DNA from: CAWBVG01 sp963792175
Lineage (GTDB): Bacteria; Acidobacteriota; Vicinamibacteria; Vicinamibacterales; CAVVIG01
Length of the DNA stretch: 64,000 bases
Assembly (NCBI GenBank): GCA_963792175.1
Contig: CAWBVG010000005.1
Coordinates: forward strand, 62,001-126,000
Direction: 5' to 3'
The notes below the pieces were generated by a model. It made no database searches, was not told the origin of the DNA, and saw only the letters and a list, made by a program, of their open reading frames with translations. Positions within the stretch are counted from its first letter, which is position 1. Each line of letters begins with the position of its first letter. The position numbers were made by a program, and so were the translations under genes. Shown one piece after another: positions 41,014 to 48,241 of the stretch.

Positions 41014-41301
41014 GTGACAATCACACTGCCAGGGCTCATCGTCCTCCTCGTCATCGCGGCTATCTGCGGAGCCGTCGGCAGGGCGATCGCGGGTGGAGGA
41101 GGCGGGCTCCTCACATCCATCGCCCTCGGCTTCATCGGCGCTCTCCTGGGGCCGTGGGTGGCGAGTCAGCTCCACCTCGCCGAGCCGCTCGTGCTTCACG
41201 TCAGCGGCCAGCCGTTTCCGATCGTGTGGTCGATTATCGGCGCGGCCCTGTTCGTGGCGCTGCTGCACCTCGTGTCCGGGCGGAGATGGGTGAGAGGCTG
41301 A
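41014..41301 (+). CDS. GlsB/YeaQ/YmgE family stress-response membrane protein
   Basis: 95 residues from a GTG start. Three hydrophobic helices: LPGLIVLLVIAAICGAVGRA, LTSIALGFIGALLGPWVASQ and IVWSIIGAALFVALLHLVSG. The glycine-rich GRAIAGGGGGLLTS is typical of the transglycosylase-associated family. These inner-membrane proteins are induced by osmotic, acid or stationary-phase stress; mechanism unknown. It lies 64 bases after the SYLF gene and ends 3 bases before the convergent Crp/Fnr gene. Confidence 0.85.
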   Translation: MTITLPGLIVLLVIAAICGAVGRAIAGGGGGLLTSIALGFIGALLGPWVASQLHLAEPLVLHVSGQPFPIVWSIIGAALFVALLHLVSGRRWVRG

Positions 41302-41304
41302 TCC

Positions 41305-42004
41305 TCAGTCGTGCAGGACGACACTCAGCAGCGAGCTGTTGATCTTGAGGGGGATGTCGCCGTCGTACTCGATGAAGCCCAGCTTCTTGAACTTGTTCAG
41401 AAAGAAGTTCACGCGCGAGCGGGTGGTGCCGATCATTTCAGCGAGCGTCTCCTGCGAGATCTTCGGCACCACGCGCACCGGCTTGTCCTGCTTGCCGTAG
41501 CGCGCGAGCAGCAGCAGCGTGCGCGCCAGGCGCTTCTCGCTCGAGTTGAAGAGCTGATCGATCAGGTCTTCTTCGATGCGGATGTTGCGCGACAGCATGT
41601 GGGAGATGAACCGGTCGGACATCGCGTGCTGTTTGTGCAGCAGCCGCACCATCTTGGCCTTGGCGACGACCCGGATCACGCTCGGCGTGATGGCGGTGGC
41701 GCTGCCCATCCGAATCGGCTGGCCCGCCAGGCAGCCCTCGCCGAAAAAGTCGCCGGGGCCCGAGCATGGCCACCACAGCTTCCCGACCAGTCTTCGACAG
41801 CACCGACAGCTTGACGCCTCCGCTCTGAATGTAGAGCACATCCTCGCAGAGGTCCCCTTGCGTGAAGATCGTCGCGCCTCGGCCGTAGTCGACGACGCTT
41901 TTCGCAACCCCTGACGAATCGAGAAATGCTTGCGCGTTGAAGGGTGCCAGGCGCGCTCGTGCAGGCTTCGCGACACCCGGGGTTCGTGCAGTTGATGGCC
42001 TCAT
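41305..42004 (-). CDS. Crp/Fnr-family transcription regulator, paralogue 1 (one frameshift)
   Basis: About 232 residues with one extra base near 41760 in a G/C run (length 3n+1). The N-terminal cyclic-nucleotide-type beta roll has TIFTQGDLCEDVLYIQSGGV and PGDFFGEGCLAGQPIRMGSA. The C-terminal winged helix reads LAEMIGTTRSRVNFFLNKFK, then KLGFIEYDG, ending SVVLHD. No cysteine cluster is present, so it is not a classical Fnr. The effector is unknown. The dyad at 42039-42054 lies 35 bases upstream, suggesting self-control. It shares the recognition helix with paralogue 2 at 43942. Confidence 0.88.
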
Positions 42005-42038
42005 ACCAACAACGGTATGCCCACGGCATCGCGGCTGA

Positions 42039-42054
42039 TGTTCACAATTGAACA
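42039..42054 (-). promoter_or_regulatory. Putative Crp/Fnr operator, best dyad (TGTTCAATTGTGAACA on the minus strand)
   Basis: Perfect arms TGTTCA and TGAACA. The -10-like CATACC starts 19 bases downstream, and the ATG of the regulator follows 9 bases later, so its mRNA would be leaderless or nearly so. Confidence 0.7.
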
Positions 42055-42101
42055 GGCCGAGCGCACCTCAGAGAGAGCGGTTGAGGTGTTCAAAGGGTAC
42101 G

Positions 42102-43193
42102 CTAGGCGGTCGCCAGGTTCGACACCGGACACCGCGGGAGATCGACGGCAAACACGCACCCGTGACCCGGCAGATTGCGGGTCGCGACCCGGCCACCGTT
42201 CGCCTCAGCGGCCCATCGACTGAACGCCAGTCCGAGACCCAAGCCGGTTCGATCGGTGCTTCGCTGCTCGAATGGCCGGAACAGGTCCTTGCCATTCCCG
42301 TCCGGCAGACCGCCGCATTCGTCCTCGACCTCGATTGAGACACGCTCGTCGCTGGCGCGAACGCGCAGCGTGACCGTGGTTCGCGGCCTGGTGAACTTGA
42401 ATGCGTTCTGCAGCAGATTCGTCACCGCTGCCGCGAGGACCTGGCGGTCCGCGTCGATGGCCACGGCACCGTCGACTGGCAGAACCGTCAAGGTGATGCC
42501 AGTGGCGTCGGCCAATAAGGTCGCCGCCGGCGCGAGTTCCTCGATCATCTCAGTCACCAGGAATGGCTTCCGATTCTGGATACCCTGAGTGAGCCTCACC
42601 TCAGCGAGCGACCGCCCAATGAGATCGCGTGCGCCGAGAAGGCTGCGCTTGAGCACCGTTCCCGTGCTGCCGGCGACGCCGACGTTTCCGGACTTGACGA
42701 CTTCGAATGCGATCAGCGCGGTCTGGATCAAGTTTCGCAGTTCGTGCGCAAAGAACCCCAGCCGTTCGTTCTCGCGAGCGCTTTCGCCGTCGATGGTGGA
42801 CTGTTGGCGTTCGCGCCCGTACTGCGTGACGGCGCCCGCCATCGCGTCGTCCAGACACGCGTTGAGCAGCCGAAAATCGTCCGTGCCGATCGGGGCACCC
42901 ATTTCCATGGCCAGCTCGGTGATGGACTGACAGACGTCGCCATAGTCGTGTACGACTTGTGAGACGCTGAACCCGCGAATCAGAAGGTCGTGGCCGTGCA
43001 GGATCGCGCTCCTGCCAATCTCCGGGCTCGACGACAGCCCGAGGCGCAGCGCGTCGACGAGTTGACCGAGAAACAGTGGGACGCCGTGATCGATCTCCGC
43101 CTCCGTGGGCGGAGGTATTGACCTCGATGCCACCTTCATCCGGCAGCGGCGGATGATTTCGTCGCGATTGGCGGTCACAAATTCATGAAGCAT
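42102..43193 (-). CDS. Cytosolic sensor histidine kinase with RsbRD-like N-terminal domain
   Basis: 363 residues and no membrane helix. The N-terminal half (LHEFVTANRDEIIRRCRMKV, LLIRGFSVSQVVHDYGDVCQ) resembles the RsbRD-type sensor or four-helix domain found before some kinases. The kinase core has H box GFFAHELRNLIQTALIAFEV, N box VTNLLQNAFKFTRPRTTV, G1 EVEDECGGLPDGNG and G2 RTGLGLGLAFSRWA. Autophosphorylation on the histidine of HELRN is expected. No response regulator is adjacent. A degenerate operator (43238-43253) and a full one (43599-43614, facing this way) lie upstream. Confidence 0.85.
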   Translation of the reverse strand: MLHEFVTANRDEIIRRCRMKVASRSIPPPTEAEIDHGVPLFLGQLVDALRLGLSSSPEIGRSAILHGHDLLIRGFSVSQVVHDYGDVCQSITELAMEMGAPIGTDDFRLLNACLDDAMAGAVTQYGRERQQSTIDGESARENERLGFFAHELRNLIQTALIAFEVVKSGNVGVAGSTGTVLKRSLLGARDLIGRSLAEVRLTQGIQNRKPFLVTEMIEELAPAATLLADATGITLTVLPVDGAVAIDADRQVLAAAVTNLLQNAFKFTRPRTTVTLRVRASDERVSIEVEDECGGLPDGNGKDLFRPFEQRSTDRTGLGLGLAFSRWAAEANGGRVATRNLPGHGCVFAVDLPRCPVSNLATA

Positions 43194-43598
43194 GGCATTT
43201 CACTTGCTCCAGCCTATGCTTGAGGTGTTGACGGGGGTGTTCAAAACAACACACCCCGGTTGTGGTAGGAACTGCGTGTGGGCATGGAGAGACCCTAACT
43301 CTCGACGCGGCCGTTGCGCGATGGGCCCGCGCTCGCCTCCAGAGTACCTGGAGCGACTGACGACGATGCGACCCCGTGAACAGTCCGGCTGCGTGTGGGC
43401 GATCCGCATGGCCTGAATGTCGACGGCAAGTCGTAGAGTGCATTCGAGCATTTGCTCGTGAAGACGCGCGTCGAGCCGCAACCGTCGTCGGGAGAGACGT
43501 CATCATGGTGCTCCTCGGCTCAAAGCGTGGAGACGTAACCGAACCAAGAAAGGCGTTCGAGGGAAGTAAGCCAGCATAGGTGAGCGTCTTTTCAGGGC

Positions 43599-43614
43599 TG
43601 TACCCAATTGCACA
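43599..43614 (-). promoter_or_regulatory. Putative Crp/Fnr operator facing the kinase gene (TGTGCAATTGGGTACA on the minus strand)
   Basis: Fits TGTNC-N6-GNACA. In the minus direction TATGCT starts 20 bases downstream. No gene starts nearby, so the transcript would carry a leader of about 380 bases before the kinase at 43193, or encode something unrecognised. Confidence 0.55.
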
Positions 43615-43897
43615 GGCGCATCAGGAGACTACCGAAGGAGGAAGTCGAACAACCGCCCGAAAATGGTCTTGTGTCCGACGCCGAGCCGTTCGCTCGGCGC
43701 GCCGCCACCCTCCCGCTCGAGTCGTTCGCGATCGTATGCAGGAGCAGGAGCGTCAAATGTGTTAGGGGTCACCAGGACCGCTGTGGCAACGGTTGGCCGA
43801 GCGCGGCATGAAGCGGGCGCGGCTCGAAGGCCCCCGGAATCGGGCCGGACGGACGGAAGTTCATGTATCGAGCATAGGTAATCGCCAAGCAGATTCA

Positions 43898-43913
43898 TGT
43901 TCAATACCGCACA
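43898..43913 (+). promoter_or_regulatory. Putative Crp/Fnr operator before paralogue 2 (TGTTCAATACCGCACA)
   Basis: Fits TGTNC-N6-GNACA. TAAAAT (one mismatch to the -10 consensus) starts 18 bases downstream and overlaps the ATG at 43936, which helps exclude that start codon. Confidence 0.65.
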
Positions 43914-43941
43914 GGCCTTTGGTGGCATACTTAAAATGCGG

Positions 43942-44601
43942 ATGAGCAAGAAGCGCATGGGACAGCCCGCATTCGATCTGGAACGATTTCTCCATTCCGT
44001 GGGGAACTCGAGGCGTCAGGTCACCTACAAGCCATCGGACGTGATCTTCGCGCAAGGCGACCCGTGCAACACCGTGCTGTACGTCCAGGACGGCGGCGTG
44101 AAGCTCTCGATCCTGTCGGGGTCGGGAAAAGAAGCCGTGGTGGCGATGGTCGGTCCCGGGGATTTCTTCGGCGAGGGCGCCCTGGCCGGCCAGCCCCTCC
44201 GCATTGCGACGGCGACGGCCGTTGAGACAAGCCGGGTCCTTGTCGTGCAGAAGCGGGCAATGGTCAAACTCCTGCATTCGCAGCACGCGTTCTCGGACCG
44301 CTTCATCACGCACATGCTCGCCAGAAATATCCGCATCGAGGAGGATCTCGTCGATCACCTGTTCAACTCGAGCGAGAAGCGGCTCGCCCGCACGTTGCTC
44401 CTGCTGGCCCGGTACGGCAAACAGAACGTGACGCAGCGTGTGCTGCCCAAGCTCTCTCAGGAGGTGCTGGCCGAGATGATCGGCACCACGCGGTCGCGGG
44501 TGAATTTCTTCATGAACAAGTTCCGCAAGCTCGGCTTCATCGAGTACAACGGCGGGCTCAAGATCAACAGTTCGCTCATGAGCGTGGTGCTGCACGACTG
44601 A
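43942..44601 (+). CDS. Crp/Fnr-family transcription regulator, paralogue 2
   Basis: 219 residues from the ATG at 43942. In-frame ATGs at 43897 and 43936 overlap the operator and the -10 element, so they are unlikely; 43957 is a further option. Beta-roll segments are DVIFAQGDPCNTVLYVQDGG and PGDFFGEGALAGQPLRIATA. The helix-turn-helix is LAEMIGTTRSRVNFFMNKFR, then KLGFIEYNGG, ending SVVLHD. Nearly the whole C-terminal half matches paralogue 1. No Fnr-type cysteines are seen. Both paralogues probably bind the same TGTNC-N6-GNACA sites; whether they compete or form heterodimers is open. Confidence 0.9.
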   Translation: MSKKRMGQPAFDLERFLHSVGNSRRQVTYKPSDVIFAQGDPCNTVLYVQDGGVKLSILSGSGKEAVVAMVGPGDFFGEGALAGQPLRIATATAVETSRVLVVQKRAMVKLLHSQHAFSDRFITHMLARNIRIEEDLVDHLFNSSEKRLARTLLLLARYGKQNVTQRVLPKLSQEVLAEMIGTTRSRVNFFMNKFRKLGFIEYNGGLKINSSLMSVVLHD

Positions 44602-44606
44602 CTGAA

Positions 44607-44652
44607 CAGAATATTCGCTTGATATTTGACTTCAAGCGAGAATAAAATTCTG
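44607..44652. promoter_or_regulatory. AT-rich dyad before the Lrp-type gene
   Basis: CAGAATATTCGCTTGA pairs with TCAAGCGAGAATAAAATTCTG (inverted, with a small bulge) across a 9-base centre. It ends 5 bases before the Lrp/AsnC start codon and begins 5 bases after the Crp/Fnr paralogue 2 stop. Likely an Lrp autoregulatory operator; it could also act as a hairpin terminator for the upstream gene. Confidence 0.55.
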
Positions 44653-44657
44653 TTGCT

Positions 44658-45176
44658 ATGGCTGGCAACAGAACTATCGACGATACTGACCGCCGAATCA
44701 TTACCCTCCTCCAGGACAACGCCCGCATCTCCCAATCCGATATCGCCAAAGCGGTGGGGCTGGCCCCGTCCGCCGTCATGGAGCGCATCCGCAAGCTGGA
44801 AACGCGCGGGATTCTCACCGGCTACGTCGCGCTCGTGGATCCGCACGCCGTGGACCAGCGGATGCTGGCGTTCGTCGCGGTCCGGACCAACGTCGTCGGC
44901 GACGAAGAACGGGAGGTCGCCGCACGCCTGGCGGCGATTCCCGAAGTGCTCGAGGTCCATTACGTGGCGGGCGACGACTGCCTGCTGCTCAAGATGCGCG
45001 CCCGCGACGCCGAGCACGTCGGACAACTGTTGCGCAATCACGTGAGCGCCGTCCCCGGCGTGCGATCGACCCGCACCACGATCGTGCTCGGCAGCATGAA
45101 GGAATCGCCGCGCCTGCCGATCGTCGTCGGCGACGAAGAAGAGGACGCGGTGCTCGCCGGACGGAGGGAGCCATGA
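44658..45176 (+). CDS. Lrp/AsnC family transcription regulator
   Basis: 172 residues. The helix-turn-helix reads IDDTDRRIITLLQDNARISQ, DIAKAVGLAPSAVMERIRKL. The RAM effector domain has RMLAFVAVRTNVV, EVLEVHYVAGDDCLLLKMRA and VPGVRSTRTTIVLGSMKES. The family senses amino acids or small metabolites and often controls a neighbouring transporter. The start of the DMT exporter gene overlaps its stop (ATGA), so the two form a regulator-transporter pair. The AT-rich dyad immediately upstream is its likely operator. Confidence 0.93.
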   Translation: MAGNRTIDDTDRRIITLLQDNARISQSDIAKAVGLAPSAVMERIRKLETRGILTGYVALVDPHAVDQRMLAFVAVRTNVVGDEEREVAARLAAIPEVLEVHYVAGDDCLLLKMRARDAEHVGQLLRNHVSAVPGVRSTRTTIVLGSMKESPRLPIVVGDEEEDAVLAGRREP

Positions 45177-46117
45177 CGCCTCGCGACGGCCGTGACCACA
45201 TCAGACTCGCCTACATCGCGTGGATCACCGTCTGTCTGCTCTGGGGCACCACCTATCTCGGCATTCGCGTCGCGCTCGAAACCATTCCGCCCGCGACCGT
45301 CGGCGCGCTTCGCTATCTCGCGGCGGGCGGCGCGCTGGCAGTCATTCTTCTGCTGCGCGGCGAGCGGCTGCCTGGACCGCGGCACTGGTGGGGACTCACG
45401 CTGCTCGGATTCCTGATGATCGGGATGGGGAACGGCGGCGTCATCTGGGCGGAGCAATGGGTGCCCAGCGGCGTCGCCGCCGTCGTCGTCGCCTGCTCGC
45501 CGTTCTGGATGGCCGGCATCGAATCGGTGCTGCCCAACGGCGAACGACTCTCGTTCCGTGGCGCGATCGGCCTGCTGATCGGCTTCCTGGGGATCCTCCT
45601 GCTGGTGTGGCCCGATCTGACGCGCGGGGGCGATCGAGGACGTCTGTTCGCAGTCGGCGTCGTCGCGCTGCAGTTGGCGTGCCTCGGCTGGGCGCTCGGG
45701 TCCGCGTACTCGCGGCGGCACGCGCGCGAAGAAAACGCCCTCGGCACGGCCGCGATGCAGATGCTGTTCGGCGGTCTCATCATGGCGATCGTCGCGACGG
45801 TTCGCGGCGAGTGGACGCACCTGACGTTCACGTGGCGATCGGGCGCCGCGGAGCTCTATCTGATCCTGCTCGGGTCGCTGGTCGGCTACTCCGCGTACGT
45901 CTACGCGTTGAAACACCTGCCGCTCTCGACCGTCTCCCTGTACGCCTACGTCAATCCCGTGATCGCGGTCGCGCTCGGCACGGTGATGCTTGGCGAGCCG
46001 TTCGGTTGGCGAGTGGTCGTGGCGCCGCTCGTGGTCTTCGCGGGAATTGCGGTGGTCAAGATGTACGGAGGCGCCGGGCGCTCGCCGCGCGCTGCCAAGG
46101 CGCGCGCCGCGGCCTGA
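45173..46117 (+). CDS. EamA/DMT family transporter
   Basis: 314 residues with ten predicted helices in two EamA repeats. The first starts AWITVCLLWGTTYLGIRVAL and the second LGSLVGYSAYVYALKHLPLS, VSLYAYVNPVIAVALGTVML. Such RhaT/PecM-type carriers export amino acids, sugars or toxic metabolites across the inner membrane. Translational coupling to the Lrp/AsnC gene suggests an amino acid or related compound as substrate. Confidence 0.92.
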   Translation: MTPRDGRDHIRLAYIAWITVCLLWGTTYLGIRVALETIPPATVGALRYLAAGGALAVILLLRGERLPGPRHWWGLTLLGFLMIGMGNGGVIWAEQWVPSGVAAVVVACSPFWMAGIESVLPNGERLSFRGAIGLLIGFLGILLLVWPDLTRGGDRGRLFAVGVVALQLACLGWALGSAYSRRHAREENALGTAAMQMLFGGLIMAIVATVRGEWTHLTFTWRSGAAELYLILLGSLVGYSAYVYALKHLPLSTVSLYAYVNPVIAVALGTVMLGEPFGWRVVVAPLVVFAGIAVVKMYGGAGRSPRAAKARAAA

Positions 46118-46146
46118 TCAACGTTTCGTCTTCAGGTGAACGGTCT

Positions 46147-47544
46147 CTACAAGAATCGCATGTGGCGAATCGCGGCATTGACGACGTAGATGCGAAGACT
46201 GTTGCCCTGTGAATTGGCCGGCTGGAGGAAGAAGCCGCGTCCATCCGGCTTGTAGGTCAGGGTCGATCCGATCATCATTTCGCCGTCCTGAAAGGTGACC
46301 TCGATCTTGCGGCCGCGCGGTTGATGATCGAAGGTGTTGTCATCCAAGCGACCCGGCTGCCCCTGAAGATCCTTCACGAAGAACACCGCTTTCACCCGCA
46401 TCGTCGGCACCAGCAGCCGCTCGGCCGCCGAACAGGTCAGCGTCGGACACAAGTACAGGTGCGCGCGATCTGGATGAAAGTCGTTCGAATAGCCCCGCAG
46501 CAGTTGGCCACCGAGGCATCGGAGCACCAGGCGCTGCCAGCCGGCCGGCAGATCCTGCTCGGTCGTCGTGCATGGTTGCGAAGCGGCGATTGTCCGGGCC
46601 AGCGGCGCGCCGATCGTCGCGGGGACCGGGCTCGACGGACACCAGTGGTCAATCAGCCCCACGAGGTACGCGCTGACTTTGAGGAGCCGGAATTGAGCCG
46701 CATCGAGACCGAATCCTGGCGCGAACTCCGCGGTCACCGCCACCGGCGGGTCGCCGGCGTCGGTACACATGTTGAGGGTGACGCGCTCGCGATCGAGCGA
46801 GGGGGCGTACGCCGATCTGTGCGTGCGAATGGACAACAGCGGCAGATGCAGGGACAGCGCGTCGCGAAGCTGCGCCATCACCGAGTCGACGGAGTCGTAT
46901 CGTTGCAGGGCGGGGATGGTCGTGCGCAGCAGTTGCGCGATCTGGCGGTCGGTGGGCGTGTCCCTCCGCTCCGCGGCCGCGCGGAGCCGTGTCAGCGCGT
47001 CGATGAGCGTCGATCCGTCGCGCCAGCGTCCGGCGCCGGCTGACGCCGTCGATCGCCTGAAGAACCCTTCGACAATCGTCTTCAACGCGAGTTCCAGCCG
47101 AAGCGACTCGTCCGCCGACGCGGGGCGGGGCGGCAGCGGAACTTCCAGAGCCGGATGCGAAAACGGTCGATCGAAGACGCAGGCGCCGCGGTACTTGACT
47201 CCCCCTTGCAGTCCGGACACCTGCGACCGCAGGACGCGTGATACCACGTCGGTCACGTTGCGCGTGCGGCCATCGAGAAGTTCGATCACCAGGTCGGTAT
47301 CGGGCCGCAGGAACATCGACGTTTCGACCAGCGCGCCGCCTGCGGACAGATCGACGAGCGTGACGGCTTGGCCGTACTTCAGCCGTGCCGTGATCGGATT
47401 CTGGAGGTCAACGGGTGTCAGACGAGCGTGCACGCGCCGGTCGCTGCCGCGACTGGCGGCGTAATCGATGGATGCCGGCAAAGCGTCGAAGAGCGATGCG
47501 CCTGAAGCTGGCAACGCGGCGATCGATGCGGACCGATTGCTCAT
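46147..47544 (-). CDS. PilZ domain protein with C-terminal DUF6982-like domain
   Basis: 465 residues. The PilZ part (about 30-130) contains DRRVHARLTPVD and TLVDLSAGGALVETSMFLRP, fitting RxxxR and the D/NxSxxG c-di-GMP motif. The middle region of about 200 residues is unassigned (LRTTIPALQRYDSVDSVMAQ). The last 75 residues (VKAVFFVKDLQGQPGRLDDN, KIEVTFQDGEMMIGSTLTYK, SLRIYVVNAAIRHMRFL) match the DUF6982 pattern often fused to PilZ. It is probably a cytosolic c-di-GMP effector. A nested dyad at 47617-47650 lies upstream. Confidence 0.8.
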   Translation of the reverse strand: MSNRSASIAALPASGASLFDALPASIDYAASRGSDRRVHARLTPVDLQNPITARLKYGQAVTLVDLSAGGALVETSMFLRPDTDLVIELLDGRTRNVTDVVSRVLRSQVSGLQGGVKYRGACVFDRPFSHPALEVPLPPRPASADESLRLELALKTIVEGFFRRSTASAGAGRWRDGSTLIDALTRLRAAAERRDTPTDRQIAQLLRTTIPALQRYDSVDSVMAQLRDALSLHLPLLSIRTHRSAYAPSLDRERVTLNMCTDAGDPPVAVTAEFAPGFGLDAAQFRLLKVSAYLVGLIDHWCPSSPVPATIGAPLARTIAASQPCTTTEQDLPAGWQRLVLRCLGGQLLRGYSNDFHPDRAHLYLCPTLTCSAAERLLVPTMRVKAVFFVKDLQGQPGRLDDNTFDHQPRGRKIEVTFQDGEMMIGSTLTYKPDGRGFFLQPANSQGNSLRIYVVNAAIRHMRFL

Positions 47545-47616
47545 GGGGGACGCGACTGCCGTGGCAAACGTGCTGCCACGAGAGCCGCCGTCAAATCACG
47601 TGGCTTTCTGGGAGTT

Positions 47617-47650
47617 GAAAGTTTTGAGCGTCCGATTATCGGACACTTTC
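47617..47650. promoter_or_regulatory. Nested dyad upstream of the PilZ gene
   Basis: GTCCGAT, one T, ATCGGAC (47630-47644) is flanked by GAAAGT on the left and ACTTTC on the right, so two dyads share nearly one centre. It lies about 75 bases before the PilZ start. Possible operator. Confidence 0.45.
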
Positions 47651-47717
47651 GTGTGCAGTTACCGTCCATGATGAGACACGAACGACACTAACGCGCCGCT
47701 GCCGGCAGAGACCTCTG

Positions 47718-47764
47718 TCCCGGCACCGATCCCGGCACTCGATCCCGGCACTGATCCCGGCACG
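47718..47764. repeat. GATCCCGGCAC tandem repeat
   Basis: Four units (GTCCCGGCACC, GATCCCGGCACTC, GATCCCGGCACT, GATCCCGGCAC) lie in the gap before the secreted protein gene. They are the reverse complement of the units at 13048-13120. Confidence 0.75.
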
Positions 47765-47834
47765 CCCGCTACTCAACGCGCGACACACCGCCGATACATC
47801 CCACAGCCCCCGCTTCGACACGCAGGAGATCAGC

Positions 47835-48212
47835 ATGAAGACACTCGCGATCCTCGCGGCCGCAGGCACCTGCCTGCTGACCGGGGCCAGCACCCTCGAT
47901 GGCGACCAACCGCTCACCCTGCAGGTCTCCCCGCTGACCGCGCCCGCGCCGGCGTTCGTGAGCGTGCGCGCGACCGTCGAAGCCAGCGACGACAACCGCG
48001 CTCTCGAGGTCATCGCGCAGTCGCCGGATTTCTATCGAAGCAGCCGCGTCGAGCTGCAGGGCCGCAACGCGCCGCGGCTGGCGGTCTTCGAATACTCGAG
48101 CCTGCCACCGGGCTTGTATGACATCACCGGCGTGCTGGTGGGCACCAGCGGCAGACGCGCCGCGGTCTCGCGACTCGTTCGCGTCGTTGGGATGGCCGGC
48201 TCCGGCAGGTAG
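47835..48212 (+). CDS. Secreted hypothetical protein
   Basis: 125 residues. A signal peptide (KTLAILAAAGTCLLTGAST) is followed by a beta-rich body: PLTLQVSPLTAPAPAFVSVR, DNRALEVIAQSPDFYRSSRV and FEYSSLPPGLYDITGVLVGT. The pattern suggests an immunoglobulin-like or CARDB-like sandwich exported to the periplasm or surface, but no family is certain. It starts with an AGGAGA ribosome site 7 bases upstream. It is convergent with the aminotransferase gene, 29 bases away. Confidence 0.7.
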   Translation: MKTLAILAAAGTCLLTGASTLDGDQPLTLQVSPLTAPAPAFVSVRATVEASDDNRALEVIAQSPDFYRSSRVELQGRNAPRLAVFEYSSLPPGLYDITGVLVGTSGRRAAVSRLVRVVGMAGSGR

Positions 48213-48241
48213 ATACGGCGCGCTTATCAGCAGCGCGACCT

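Larger units (their letters stand above)
43194..43941. other. Long intergenic region between kinase and Crp/Fnr paralogue 2
   Basis: About 750 bases with no gene I can support on either strand; several overlapping ORFs of 60-110 codons have poor codon character and no ribosome site. It holds the operators at 43599 and 43898 and a degenerate copy at 43238-43253 (TGTTCAAAACAACACA). A leader RNA or a small RNA is possible. Confidence 0.5.

Noticed and set aside
42082..42097. TGTTCAAAGGGTACGC as another Crp/Fnr site
   Set aside because: The left arm fits but the right arm does not match GNACA, and it lies at the 3' end of the kinase gene.
43608..43811. 67-codon plus-strand ORF starting inside the 43599 operator
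   Set aside because: The start codon overlaps the operator and would lie upstream of any transcript from it; the promoter points the other way.
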